Notes under the pieces: generated by a model
Seen by the model: only the letters and a program-made list of their open reading frames with translations
What the model was told of the DNA's origin: nothing
Databases searched by the model: none
In this document: positions 52,170 through 61,667 of the stretch, one piece after another
Layout of the letters: each line of letters opens with the position of its first letter
Position numbering within the stretch: the stretch's first letter is position 1
NCBI RefSeq assembly: GCF_006385135.1
Contig: NZ_CP041025.1
Span: forward strand, 1,271,501 to 1,335,500
Length of the DNA stretch: 64,000 bases
Direction of reading: 5' to 3'
Origin: Paremcibacter congregatus
GTDB taxonomy: Bacteria > Pseudomonadota > Alphaproteobacteria > Sphingomonadales > Emcibacteraceae
Program-made: the position numbers and the translations under genes

Positions 52170-53564
52170 TTAGCCGCGGGCCGGACGGGCGCGGCGATTG
52201 GCAGGACGCCCGGCTTTGGCTTTTGCGCCATCAGGGCGTGCGCCCTTGGGCTTGGGGGTCATTTTATTAGGCCGACTGCCGCCGGGCTTGTCACTGTGGG
52301 CCTTGGGCTGGTTGATGCGCCGGTTCGGCTTGTGCTTGCCAGAGTTATTGCGCCGACGTGGGGCGCCGGGACGACCGTTATTGTCTTCATCGGTATGACC
52401 GGGAACAACCGGCATGTCTTCGACGCCTTCAAAGTGATAAGGATGCTCCACATAAAGCGGCACTTTTTTGCGGATAATCTTCTCGATATCCCGCAGATAT
52501 TCCCGTTCTTCATGATCACAGAAGGAAAAGGAAATGCCGGTGGCGCCGGCGCGGGCGGTCCGGCCAATGCGGTGAACATAGCTTTCCGGCTCGTTCGGCA
52601 GGTCATAGTTGATCACATGGGTGATGCCGTCGACATCTATGCCCCGCGCCGCCACATCGGTGGCCACCAGGGCGCGAATGCCGCCGGACCGAAAATCGTT
52701 CAGCGATTTCTGCCGGGCGTTCTGGGATTTGTTGCCGTGAATGGCGCTGGATGTGATCCCGAGTTTTTCCAGATGAGTTGCGACCCGGTTGGCGCCGTGT
52801 TTGGTGCGGGTGAAGACAATCACCCGTTTCAGGGCCTCATCTTTCAGCATATGGGCCAGCAGGTTGCGCTTGCGGGCCTTGGGCACCATCAATACATGTT
52901 GTTCGACCTTTTCCGCCGTTGTCGAAGCCGGAGCCACTTCAATGCGGGCCGGGCGATCACAAATATTGTTGGCGAGTTTTTCCACGGCTTTCGGCATGGT
53001 GGCGGAGAACAACAGGTTTTGGCGTTTTTGCGGCAGATAACGAATGATTTTTTCAATATCGCGGATAAAGCCCATGTCCAGCATCCGGTCGGCTTCATCA
53101 AGCACGAGATATTCGACCTGACCCAGGTTAATATGTTTCTGGTTCACCAGATCCAGCAGACGACCCGGGGTCGCGATCAGGATATCAACGCCGGGGAGCA
53201 TCGCCTTGATTTGTGGTTTGGAGGACGCGCCGCCATATACCATGGTCGTGCGTAGATGCAGATGCGTGGTGTAGGCCTTAATGTTCTCGGCGATTTGAAC
53301 CGCGAGTTCGCGGGTTGGCGCCAGGATCAGGGAACGGGCGGTGCGGTGATCGCGTTGACCTTCGCCTTTCAGCAACATCTGAATGATGGGCAGGGAAAAG
53401 GCAGCGGTCTTACCGGTCCCGGTCTGGGCCACGGCGATCAGATCCTGACCACCCAGAACTTTTGGAATGGCCTGACTTTGAATCGGCGTCATATCTTCAT
53501 AGCCGCTTTCCTTGACGGCCCGAAGGATCGGATCGCGCAGGTCTAGTTCCGCAAATTTAGGCAT
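52170..53564 (-). CDS. rhlE: DEAD-box RNA helicase (RhlE-like)
   Basis: A 464-residue DEAD-box helicase. The Q motif, motif I AQTGTGKTAAFSLP, motif II VLDEADRMLDMGF, motif III SATMPKAVEKL and motif VI YVHRIGRTARAGATG are all intact. The C-terminal tail of about 85 residues is basic and rich in Arg, Lys, Gly, Pro and Asn, as in RhlE. It unwinds RNA in ribosome assembly or decay. The frame opens 11 codons earlier; I chose the ATG at 53564 because it starts the canonical MPKFAELDL. The intergenic region 53565-53904 upstream (about 340 bases) holds no gene; a pair of CGTATA repeats near 53690-53710 is the only pattern I saw. A long 5' leader is possible. Confidence 0.94.
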   Translation of the reverse strand: MPKFAELDLRDPILRAVKESGYEDMTPIQSQAIPKVLGGQDLIAVAQTGTGKTAAFSLPIIQMLLKGEGQRDHRTARSLILAPTRELAVQIAENIKAYTTHLHLRTTMVYGGASSKPQIKAMLPGVDILIATPGRLLDLVNQKHINLGQVEYLVLDEADRMLDMGFIRDIEKIIRYLPQKRQNLLFSATMPKAVEKLANNICDRPARIEVAPASTTAEKVEQHVLMVPKARKRNLLAHMLKDEALKRVIVFTRTKHGANRVATHLEKLGITSSAIHGNKSQNARQKSLNDFRSGGIRALVATDVAARGIDVDGITHVINYDLPNEPESYVHRIGRTARAGATGISFSFCDHEEREYLRDIEKIIRKKVPLYVEHPYHFEGVEDMPVVPGHTDEDNNGRPGAPRRRNNSGKHKPNRRINQPKAHSDKPGGSRPNKMTPKPKGARPDGAKAKAGRPANRRARPARG

Positions 53565-53904
53565 GGTCTTAACTTTCAACAGTGATAGGGGCCCCAATAC
53601 TTACGGGCCGCGTGCAGGGGCGGTAGGTATCACCCGCCGGGACGAAAGTCAATCAATGGTTTGGTTTGTCGTGGGGCGAGCAGCACGGCGTATACATTAA
53701 GTATGACGTATAACATGTTTTGGGTGAAGGGCGGATTAAATTCTTTCTCCGCATTGGGCTGCATTCTTCTCTGGTCGATGAACAAGACTATGTTAAGGTA
53801 GCAAAAATTATAATCAGGCAAGATATATGCCGGGCCTGTGGCGGATCATTCTCTCGTTTGTATGATCCCGGTCACGTATGACATATCTGGATGAACAGGC
53901 CTAA

Positions 53905-54999
53905 ATGAATAGAAATCAGGGCGTTATGAGTAACCCAGCAGATGAATTAAGTAAATATGAGTATCTGGACTCCATTGAGGGGGTACAGCCGTACACAGGG
54001 CGTGATGTGGAGCCATGGGCCGATAAGATCAAGGCGGTGACCCCCGGGGTGTTGGTTTGTGGCGCAGTCGCCTTGGCGGCGACGTTTATTTCGCAGCATT
54101 ATGAGGCGCCTGTGATGTTGCTGTGTCTTTTGCTCGGTATGGTGTTTCACTTTATGTCTCAGGAAGGCCCGACGCGACGTGGCGTGCATTTCACGTCGCA
54201 AACTATATTGCGTGTCGGGGTGGCTTTGATCGGGGCGCGGATCATGCTTTCCGACTTCACGGCACTTGGATTTGGCACCTTGAGCCTGGTGGTGCTGGCG
54301 ACGGGGGGCATTATTGTCACAGGGGTGATTTTGGCGCGGCTGCTGAGGCTTGACCGGGAACAGGGGCTGTTGATTGGCGGAGCGACAGCAATTTGTGGCG
54401 CTTCTGCGGCTTTGGCGCTTTCGGCGGTGATGCCACCATCGAAAACCCTGGAGAAAAATACGCTGATCGCCGTGGTCGGCGTGACCGCCATGGGCACCAT
54501 GTCGATGGTGTTCTATCCGGTTATCATCGGGTTTCTGGGGTTTGCGGATTATGAGGCCGGAATGTTGATCGGCGGCACCATTCATGATGTTTCGCAAGTG
54601 GTCGGCGCGGGCTACAGCATATCGGAAGAGGCCGGGGATCAGGCGATTATTATCAAACTGATCCGGGTTTTTATGTTGGTGCCGGTATTGTTTTTATTTG
54701 CATTAGGGTTTAGCAAGCGGAGCGGGGAAGATGCCGCACCCCGTCGTTTTATCTTTCCTTTTTTTCTGATCGGCTTTTTGGTGTTGGTCGGGGGTAATTC
54801 CCTGCACCTTATCCCGGATCAGGTTTCGGGCCTGTTGCAGAACAGCAGCAAGTGGCTTCTGGTCATGGCCATTACAGCAGTGGGCATGAAAACATCCCTG
54901 AAGGTGATGTTCTCACTGGGCTGGCGGCCGATATTTCTTATTCTTGTGGAAACATTAGTTCTGGCGGGAGTATATTTCGCGGCGCTGTCCATAATGTAG
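53905..54999 (+). CDS. yeiH: YeiH family putative sulfate exporter
   Basis: A 364-residue membrane protein with about ten spans, of the UPF0324/YeiH family, proposed sulfate exporters. Key parts are FTSQTILRVGVALIGARIML, GGATAICGASAALALSAVMP, VFYPVIIGFLGFADYEAGML and GTIHDVSQVVGAGYSISEEA. No LysR gene is next to it, unlike E. coli. A second in-frame ATG at 53926 has a slightly better ribosome site (AGGG), so the true start is uncertain by seven codons. It converges with the hybrid kinase gene (8 bases). Confidence 0.9.
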   Translation: MNRNQGVMSNPADELSKYEYLDSIEGVQPYTGRDVEPWADKIKAVTPGVLVCGAVALAATFISQHYEAPVMLLCLLLGMVFHFMSQEGPTRRGVHFTSQTILRVGVALIGARIMLSDFTALGFGTLSLVVLATGGIIVTGVILARLLRLDREQGLLIGGATAICGASAALALSAVMPPSKTLEKNTLIAVVGVTAMGTMSMVFYPVIIGFLGFADYEAGMLIGGTIHDVSQVVGAGYSISEEAGDQAIIIKLIRVFMLVPVLFLFALGFSKRSGEDAAPRRFIFPFFLIGFLVLVGGNSLHLIPDQVSGLLQNSSKWLLVMAITAVGMKTSLKVMFSLGWRPIFLILVETLVLAGVYFAALSIM

Positions 55000-55007
55000 G
55001 CTGGGCA

Positions 55008-56891
55008 TTATGGCGTTTCCATCTGGGCCTGGTCCCCGAGAGCTGCTTGCAGCGTGTGGATCAGTTTCGGCAGATTGATGGGTTTTGTCAGATAGTCGTT
55101 AAAGTCCGAATTCTCCCCTCTGCGAATATCCTGTGGCATGGCGTTGGCGCTCAGGGCGATCACAGGTAGTTTTTTTGTGCCTTCGGCCTGTCTCAGACGT
55201 TTTACGGCTTCAAATCCATCCATTCCCGGCAAGTTGATATCAAGTATAATGATATCAGGCTTCAGTTCTTCCGCCAAAACCAGCCCCAGTTCGGCAGAAT
55301 GGGCGGAAACCAGGGTAAGGTTTGGAATTTCGTCGACGATGCCTTCCATCAGAGCCAGATTGGAAGGATTGTCCTCGACATAGAGCATCAGATGTGACTG
55401 GTCGGGAAGGGCATTTTCCGTCTCTTCTGCGTCAATGGGGGAAGGTTCATCCTTGTCTTCGTCTATGGTGGCCAGCGGCAGATCAATCCAGAAGGTGCTC
55501 CCCTTGTTTTCGGTGCTTTCAAAACCGATGGCGCCACCCATGCCTTCAACCATTCTTTTTGTGAGAACAAGCCCGATGCCGCTGCCTTCAATATCAGTGG
55601 TTTCAGCCCCCAGGCGTTGAAACGGCTGAAACAGGTCGACTTGCTTGTTTTTGGGAATGCCATAGCCTGAATCGCTAATGCTTATTCTCAGCATATTGTC
55701 CTTAACCCGTTCTGTCTCAACCCAGATGAGGCCGTTCTCATGGTTATATTTTATGGCGTTTGAAAATAAATTGAGAATAACCTGTTTTGCCCGCAGGTGA
55801 TCGGCGTGCAGCGCTGGCAGATTGGTGGGGCTGCGGTCTTGTATCTTGATTTTTTTCTTATGTGCTATGGGCTTGGCGAAGGTCAGGCAGTCATTGATCA
55901 GGCTTCGGCTGTTTATGGTTTCGAGGGACATAACCATTTTACCGGCCTCGATTTTTGACAAATCAAGAATGTCATTGATCAGGTTGAGAAGATGGTTTCC
56001 CCCTTTGGTGATATGCCCGAGGTGTTTTCTCTGCCGGTCTGATAATTTTTCTCTTTTGCTTGATTCAAGTAACTGGCTGAATCCCAGAATAGCATTCAGG
56101 GGGGTGCGGAGTTCATGGCTCATATTGGACAGAAACCGGGATTTTTCTTTACTGGCCTGATGGGCGACCATGGCGCGGCGGGCTTCTTCTTCCTTTTGGG
56201 TTCGTTCGCCCAGAGCTTCTTTTTGCAGATTAATATTGTCAATGGCGTATTTCTTGAACGTCTGTACCGCGGCGGCGACTTTGCCGATTTCATCATCCCG
56301 CTCAAGCGACGGAACGTTCACGGTATGGTCGCCGTTGGCCAACTGCATAATTGATTCAGTGAGTTCTTTCAGGGGACGTGCAAACAGGCGCAGGGCAATG
56401 AAAATTCCCCCAAGTGTAATGCTGACGAAGGCAATGGTGGCGATGATGCCACTAATGATCATTGTGGTTCGGAATTCATTAAGCGAGGCTTTGGAGAAAA
56501 CCAGAGACAATGTGCCGAGGGGGATTTCTTTCTCGCCAACGGTATGAACAATTTTACGGCTTACATTAATCACATCAGAAGACGGTGCCGGTTTTTCTCC
56601 GACTGCTATCGAATGATTGGCGTCGCCCGTTTCAAGTGCGGCATACAGGAGATCCTCATCGGTTTTCAAGGCGTTCAGCAGGGCTCTTTCAGCGGCTTTA
56701 TCCAATTCCCAGCGCGGGCGTACCAGTGCATTGGCTTGTAAATCGACCGTACGCTGGGCGCGAAGCTCAAGTTCGGCGAGTTTATCGTTTTGGACATATT
56801 GTAAGGTTGTGATAGCGGCGATGGCGGTAATACTCGTAACAAGCATTCCGATGAGAATATGAAGGCGACTGTTCAGCGATAAATTAAGCAT
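55008..56891 (-). CDS. Hybrid sensor histidine kinase / response regulator
   Basis: A 627-residue membrane kinase. Two spans (about residues 9-32 and 145-168) flank a periplasmic sensor of about 110 residues. Then a HAMP-like linker (PLKELTESIMQLANGDHTVN), a coiled stretch, HisKA with FLSNMSHELRTPLNA (H259), HATPase with NLFSNAIKYNHENG and GSGIGLVLTKRM, and a C-terminal REC with LYVEDNPSNL (acid pair 506-507), IILDINLPGMDG (D551) and LTKPI. No output domain follows, so a phosphotransfer partner elsewhere is needed. An upstream GTG (56900) is an alternative start; neither has a good ribosome site. The promoter has phased repeats. Confidence 0.94.
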   Translation of the reverse strand: MLNLSLNSRLHILIGMLVTSITAIAAITTLQYVQNDKLAELELRAQRTVDLQANALVRPRWELDKAAERALLNALKTDEDLLYAALETGDANHSIAVGEKPAPSSDVINVSRKIVHTVGEKEIPLGTLSLVFSKASLNEFRTTMIISGIIATIAFVSITLGGIFIALRLFARPLKELTESIMQLANGDHTVNVPSLERDDEIGKVAAAVQTFKKYAIDNINLQKEALGERTQKEEEARRAMVAHQASKEKSRFLSNMSHELRTPLNAILGFSQLLESSKREKLSDRQRKHLGHITKGGNHLLNLINDILDLSKIEAGKMVMSLETINSRSLINDCLTFAKPIAHKKKIKIQDRSPTNLPALHADHLRAKQVILNLFSNAIKYNHENGLIWVETERVKDNMLRISISDSGYGIPKNKQVDLFQPFQRLGAETTDIEGSGIGLVLTKRMVEGMGGAIGFESTENKGSTFWIDLPLATIDEDKDEPSPIDAEETENALPDQSHLMLYVEDNPSNLALMEGIVDEIPNLTLVSAHSAELGLVLAEELKPDIIILDINLPGMDGFEAVKRLRQAEGTKKLPVIALSANAMPQDIRRGENSDFNDYLTKPINLPKLIHTLQAALGDQAQMETP

Positions 56892-57241
56892 AGTATACAC
56901 AAGTTTCTATGTCGGAATGTCCGGTCTTTTTTATTCAGTATACATTTTCTTTATTCAACTTTATTCAATATATACTGCCCGGAACACATATCAGTAAACA
57001 TGTTACAGTGGAGGTATACTGATTGTGATCCTTTTTGGCCAATCTGTCAAATAGTGCGTGTTTTGCCTGATGAAGGACTGCCTAAGATTGCAGAATTTTT
57101 TTCAGGACGATGATAAATGTATGACAAGAGAGAAAGCTTAATATATTGATTATGGTCAAGAAAAATATCTGGTTCATGGGGTAGGCTTGCCGGGTGTTAA
57201 ATGTGAAGAGCATAAACGTGATTATGAAAAGGAGATAAATA
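56892..57241. other. Divergent intergenic region with phased repeats
   Basis: About 350 AT-rich bases between the kinase (minus) and the Usp gene (plus). TTTATTCA occurs at 56930, 56950 and 56960, and CTTTATTCAA is an exact tandem 10-base repeat at 56949-56968. CAGTATA (56936-56942) and TATACTG (56971-56977, again 57015-57021) form inverted and direct repeats. The spacings are multiples of about 10 bases, so this is a probable regulator site. No gene was found. Confidence 0.55.
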
Positions 57242-57679
57242 ATGAGTAAACCGGTATATTTGGTTGCGGTCGACGGCAGCGATTGTAGTGAGCGTGCAGC
57301 CGAACGGGCGGTGAATATTGCTCAGAAAACGGATGCGGAAGTTCGGTTTGTCACAGTTGTTCCGTGGGCGAAATACTACCCGCTTTATATGCCGGAAGTC
57401 TCACCGCCTATTGTAGATAAAAAAGCTGATGAAGAAACAGAACGCAAAGAAATACTGGAACCTCTGATGCGGCGGTTTAAGGATTCCGGGGTCCCACTGT
57501 CAGCGAAAATTTTCTGGGGACACCCTGTCGAAGTTATTCATGAACAGTCCAAGAAAAATCATGCGAATATGATTTTTGTGGGTCGTCAGGGGCGGTCGAA
57601 AGTGAAAGACCTTTTGTTGGGCAGCGTAGCCAATTCCCTCGCGCATAAGGCTGGGATTCCAATCGTTCTAGTCCCTTAA
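57242..57679 (+). CDS. Universal stress protein (UspA family)
   Basis: A 145-residue single-domain Usp. The N-terminal strand KPVYLVAVDGSDCSERAAER, the HPVEVIHEQSKKNHANMIFV region and the ATP-site GRQGRSKVKDLLLGSVANSL-like glycine motif (G-x2-G-x9-G-S) near residue 119-134, ending AHKAGIPIVLVP, show an ATP-binding type Usp. It would act in the cytoplasm under stress. A ribosome site AAAGGAG precedes the ATG. It faces the P-type ATPase gene with 4 bases between stops. Expression may be controlled from the repeat-rich region upstream. Confidence 0.95.
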   Translation: MSKPVYLVAVDGSDCSERAAERAVNIAQKTDAEVRFVTVVPWAKYYPLYMPEVSPPIVDKKADEETERKEILEPLMRRFKDSGVPLSAKIFWGHPVEVIHEQSKKNHANMIFVGRQGRSKVKDLLLGSVANSLAHKAGIPIVLVP

Positions 57680-57683
57680 AAGG

Positions 57684-60290
57684 TCAGGATCTGCTCGGGG
57701 GGGTAAATTTAAAAATCTGCCCAAGCAGCAGAGGGATAAGGCTGGCGAACACAATGACCAGCCATCCCTTTTGATCAGGAATTTCAAGATGCAGAACCGT
57801 CGCCAGAAGCGGCCAGTATAAGGCGGCGGCCAGCAGGCTCAGACAAATCCCGATGGCACCCCAGACATAGGGGTTCTGCATAACCTGATTTTTCAGCAGG
57901 GCTGCCCGGCGGCTGCGCATGTTAAAGACGTGCCAGAGCTGTCCGAGGGCGAGACTTAGAAACGCAATGCTGTTGGCGCCGTCGGCACTGTAATCCGGAT
58001 GTCTGTGCGCCCAGAGAAATGCCCCGACAACAGACAAAGTCATAATGATGGCATAGGCGATAATAGCCTGCCAATGGCGTGGTTCAATAAGGGCGGCGCT
58101 CCGCGCCCGAGGAGGGCGTTTCAGGATTTCCGCATCGCCCTGACCAAACCCCAGAGCCAAGGCCGGAAAAACATCCGTGACCAGATTGAGAAACAGGATT
58201 TGCAGAGGGAGTAGAGGCAGGGGAAAGCCGGCCAGAAGGCATGTGGTGACCACCAGGACTTCACTGAGATTACACGACAGCAGATAGATTACAAATTTTC
58301 GGATATTGGCGTAAATTACCCGGCCTTGCTGGATGGCGATGACAATGGAGGCGAAAGCATCATCCTTGAGGATCATCTCGGCGGCCTGTTTGGCGACTTC
58401 CGTGCCGCGCAGACCCATGGCAATGCCGACGTCGGCTTTTTTCAGGGCAGGGGCATCATTGACACCATCCCCTGTCATGGCGACCACGGCGCCATTCTTC
58501 TGATGCAGATCAATCAGATTGAGTTTTTCAGACGGGGACATTCGGGCAAATACCGAGGTCTTCAGCAATTGTGCTTGCGCGGAAGGAGTAAGGTTGCCTT
58601 TGGCCAGTGCGGTTCCTTCCTGCGCGGCACCGGGACCGGCCCCTTCAATGCCGACGGCTCTTGCTATGGCGCTGCCAGTCACCATGTTGTCGCCTGTGAC
58701 CATGATAACCCGAATGCCGGCCTCTTGTGCGGCCTTGACAGCGGCGGCGGCATCCTTACGGGGAGGATCCTCCAGACTAAGCAGACCAAGGAAGGTTAGA
58801 TCTTCAAAAACAGGGGTGTCCGTCTTTGCCGTGGTCTTTTCGGCCAGAGCCAGAATGCGCAAGCCGTGTTGCGCCAGATTTTCCGTGCGGGACAGCCACT
58901 GGGCTTTCTCCTTGGCGGTTAAGGGAGGATCATGCCCGTCGCCCGCTATTTTTGTGGCCTTTGCGAGGATGGCTTCCGGGGCCCCCTTAACCAGATAGAG
59001 GACTTTTTTTTCCTGTTGGTGCAAAGTCGCCATCATCCGGACATCGGGGTCAAAGGATATTTCCCGAACGCGCGGCAAGGCGTTGAGCAGTTGCTTTGCA
59101 AAGACGCCGGCTTGTTCTGCGGCCTCGACCAAGGCTTTTTCCATTGGATCGGTCAGGCGGCGAGGGTCAGGACCGCTGGTACAGAGAGCGCAAACTCTGA
59201 GAGCTCTCTGTTTTGCAGAAACAGGGGCGGCGGGCGAGCCTCCGTCCGAGGGTAATATGAAATCGATGACCTTCATTTTATTTTTCGTCAGGGTGCCCGT
59301 TTTATCAGTAAAAATAATATTGACTGCGCCGAGGGTTTCGACGGCGGACAGTTGTTCAATCAGAGCATTGTTCCGGGCCAGACGCCACATCCCCCGGGCC
59401 AAGGCCATGGTGGCGACAATCGGCAGGCCTTCTGGGATTGCCGCCACAGCCAAGGCTATTCCCGTCTTGATCATTACCAGCAATTCCCGACCTGTGCCGA
59501 GTCCGATCAAGGTCAATAGCGTCATCAGTACAAGCACGGCGTAGGCCAGCTGGGCGGAGAGTTTTTGCAGGCGATATTCCAAGGGAGATGTCGCGGCGGT
59601 GGCCTCCTGGGCTAGATCCGCGATTTGTCCCAATTCCGTCGCGCGTCCTGTTGCGACGCAAACCCCGGTACAGCTTCCTCTGGTGATGGACGTGCCTTTA
59701 AATAACATATTATGGCGCTCATAAAGGTTAGTCTCCACAGGAAGGGGGGCTGCTTTTTTATTGACGGGAATTGCTTCTCCTGTTAGGAGAGATTCATTGA
59801 TCTGCAGACTGTGGCATTCAATAATTCGTATATCTGCTGTGACAATGTCTCCGGCCTCCAGAAGAATGATGTCGCCGGGGACAATATCTTCACCAGGGAT
59901 AGCAACGGATTTGCCTTCCCGTCGTACCTGGGTGTGGGCGCGGCCCATTTTACGGAGAGCGGCCATTGATCGGATGGCCTTGCTTTCGGCCCAATAGCCA
60001 ATGGTTGTGTTTAGGGCGATGACCACCAGTATGGCCAGACCTTCGGCAGTATCTTGAAAAGCGAAAGAAATTGCGGCGGCGCCGATGAGCAAGGCGGCCA
60101 GGATATTTCTGAACTGGTCAGCTAAAATGGCCAGAGCGCTTTTTTGTTTGTGTCTGCCCAGACGATTGGGGCCATATTGCGCCCGACGTTGTTCCACATC
60201 CTCAGCCGACAGCCCTGTGGCTGTGGTGACTTTAAAAAGACATGTGACAGCGTCTGCTGTCTGTGCGTGATAGGAACCTGATTTTTGCAT
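57684..60290 (-). CDS. P-type cation-transporting ATPase (P2A, Ca2+-type)
   Basis: An 868-residue P2-type ATPase. An N-terminal cation-ATPase segment is at residues 15-75. The actuator carries NESLLTGEAIPVNKKA, the motif AAIPEGLPIVATMALARG (PEGLP, as in Ca2+/Na+ pumps) is at about residues 283-300, the phosphorylated aspartate is D329 in DKTGTLTKNKMK, and MTGDGVNDAPALKKADVGIA is the hinge. Ten spans are expected, ending with the C-terminal four-span block. It probably moves Ca2+ (or Na+/Mg2+) across the inner membrane. It converges with the Usp gene, 4 bases apart. Confidence 0.94.
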   Translation of the reverse strand: MQKSGSYHAQTADAVTCLFKVTTATGLSAEDVEQRRAQYGPNRLGRHKQKSALAILADQFRNILAALLIGAAAISFAFQDTAEGLAILVVIALNTTIGYWAESKAIRSMAALRKMGRAHTQVRREGKSVAIPGEDIVPGDIILLEAGDIVTADIRIIECHSLQINESLLTGEAIPVNKKAAPLPVETNLYERHNMLFKGTSITRGSCTGVCVATGRATELGQIADLAQEATAATSPLEYRLQKLSAQLAYAVLVLMTLLTLIGLGTGRELLVMIKTGIALAVAAIPEGLPIVATMALARGMWRLARNNALIEQLSAVETLGAVNIIFTDKTGTLTKNKMKVIDFILPSDGGSPAAPVSAKQRALRVCALCTSGPDPRRLTDPMEKALVEAAEQAGVFAKQLLNALPRVREISFDPDVRMMATLHQQEKKVLYLVKGAPEAILAKATKIAGDGHDPPLTAKEKAQWLSRTENLAQHGLRILALAEKTTAKTDTPVFEDLTFLGLLSLEDPPRKDAAAAVKAAQEAGIRVIMVTGDNMVTGSAIARAVGIEGAGPGAAQEGTALAKGNLTPSAQAQLLKTSVFARMSPSEKLNLIDLHQKNGAVVAMTGDGVNDAPALKKADVGIAMGLRGTEVAKQAAEMILKDDAFASIVIAIQQGRVIYANIRKFVIYLLSCNLSEVLVVTTCLLAGFPLPLLPLQILFLNLVTDVFPALALGFGQGDAEILKRPPRARSAALIEPRHWQAIIAYAIIMTLSVVGAFLWAHRHPDYSADGANSIAFLSLALGQLWHVFNMRSRRAALLKNQVMQNPYVWGAIGICLSLLAAALYWPLLATVLHLEIPDQKGWLVIVFASLIPLLLGQIFKFTPPSRS

Positions 60291-60487
60291 CTGCTTTATC
60301 CATGGGTCTTGAACAGGATACTATAACGGATGTGTGTAGCTTGTTGATTGATTTCACGAAACCATGTTTTGTTATAAGGATAAGCGAATATCTTGATATA
60401 TTATAGCATATATGATATTTCCTTAGTCGTGAGATGTTGGGACAGGTGTCATTTCATTTTTAGTATGTGTATTAGTTGTTAAAGAAC

Positions 60488-61522
60488 ATGAAACCAATGC
60501 AAGACCCCACGCGGAAAGATATTAACCGCATTTATGCGGGCTTTAATCAGGCCTATCGTGCAGAACCCGAACGCTATGAATTTCTTAACATTAGCCAGTT
60601 TTGCGATACCGATAACGGGGTGCGCCTTGAGCTGAATGATGATAAGGCGCGGGGGTACTGGGAACTTTACCGACCAAATAATGATATGCTGATCTGCCTT
60701 GCAGAAGGCCATTATCATGCCCGATATGATCAACGGATCATGCCGACGGAAGATATCGTTACTTTGCGGTTTGTCTTGTCCGGGAATTATGGGCTGACAT
60801 TTAAAAGTGAGGGTCGTGTGGAAATCCCGCAGGCTTCTGCCTCCATTCTCTACACAAAAAAAGAGCGCGAATTTGATCTGTCGATCGCCAATGACAGTCA
60901 CTTGAGTTCCGTAACGCTGCATATGAAGCCGAATTTTCTATATAACAGTTTCGGGATAAACCGGTCGAAAATGCCGTCTCATTTGCAGGATGTGGTTTTT
61001 GGCGGGAAATTAAATAAGAATCTTTATAACTTTCCCCTGTCGCCCGGAATGATGAATAATATTATTGACCTGTTGAGGATGCCTTATGAAGGGGCCCGTC
61101 GTCGGCTGTTTACGGAAGCGAAATCAGCAGAACTGACCTGTCGCCTGTTTCAGGAAATAGAAGATGATTTCAAGGCGATCCCGGTTATGGCTACTCCGGC
61201 GCATACGTTGAAAATAAAATTATATGAAGCGCAACGCATTCTGGTGGAACGCTATCAGGCGCCACCAACAATTGCCGCTCTGGCCCGAGAAGTTGGTTTA
61301 AACCGGACGACGTTATGTGCTGAATTCAAAGAAATTTTTGGGTCGACAGTTTCTGAGTTCTGTCAAAGCTACCGGATGAACAAGGCGCGGGAACTTTTAC
61401 AGGATCGTAATCTCAGCATTTCCCAGGTGGCGGAAGAGGTGGGTTATGAGCATCCAAGCAACTTTACCGCCGCTTTTAAGAAGCAGTTTGGCTTCCTGCC
61501 CAAGGCGATCCGGGCCTTTTAA
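60488..61522 (+). CDS. AraC family transcriptional regulator
   Basis: A 344-residue activator. The C-terminal third has the two AraC helix-turn-helix units, IAALAREVGLNRTTLCAEFK and ISQVAEEVGYEHPSNFTAAF, ending KKQFGFLPKAIRAF. The N-terminal 230 residues form an effector-binding part of no recognised fold. The frame opens at a TTG, but the ATG at 60488 is more likely. It lies upstream of a TonB-dependent receptor, whose promoter holds three TTATTCG sites, so it probably activates that gene in response to an imported ligand. It may self-regulate; a partial GCGAATA site lies at 60384-60390. Confidence 0.93.
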   Translation: MKPMQDPTRKDINRIYAGFNQAYRAEPERYEFLNISQFCDTDNGVRLELNDDKARGYWELYRPNNDMLICLAEGHYHARYDQRIMPTEDIVTLRFVLSGNYGLTFKSEGRVEIPQASASILYTKKEREFDLSIANDSHLSSVTLHMKPNFLYNSFGINRSKMPSHLQDVVFGGKLNKNLYNFPLSPGMMNNIIDLLRMPYEGARRRLFTEAKSAELTCRLFQEIEDDFKAIPVMATPAHTLKIKLYEAQRILVERYQAPPTIAALAREVGLNRTTLCAEFKEIFGSTVSEFCQSYRMNKARELLQDRNLSISQVAEEVGYEHPSNFTAAFKKQFGFLPKAIRAF

Positions 61523-61555
61523 CGAAATAACCTTACTTTTTGAAGAATTCATTAT

Positions 61556-61617
61556 TTATTCGGACGATCTCATCATTATTCGCAGATTGTTTCTGTTATT
61601 ACTCCTTTTCCGAATAA
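61556..61617. promoter_or_regulatory. AraC-type half-sites upstream of the TonB receptor
   Basis: TTATTCGGA (61556-61564) and TTATTCGCA (61576-61584) are direct repeats 20 bases apart (two helical turns), and TCCGAATAA (61609-61617) is the exact reverse complement of the first. AraC-type activators bind such phased direct half-sites. The set lies 51-112 bases before the receptor ATG and follows the adjacent AraC-family gene. Confidence 0.6.
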
Positions 61618-61667
61618 TATAAGCATCGCCGTTTCGTGATGCATAGTATCTCCCGAAAGGATGAGGA

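Noticed and set aside
52162-52179. CCGCGG-TTTTAG-CCGCGG repeat at the end of the helicase gene
   Set aside because: It overlaps the helicase stop codon, lacks a T-run and each arm is itself a palindrome, so a terminator call is not justified.
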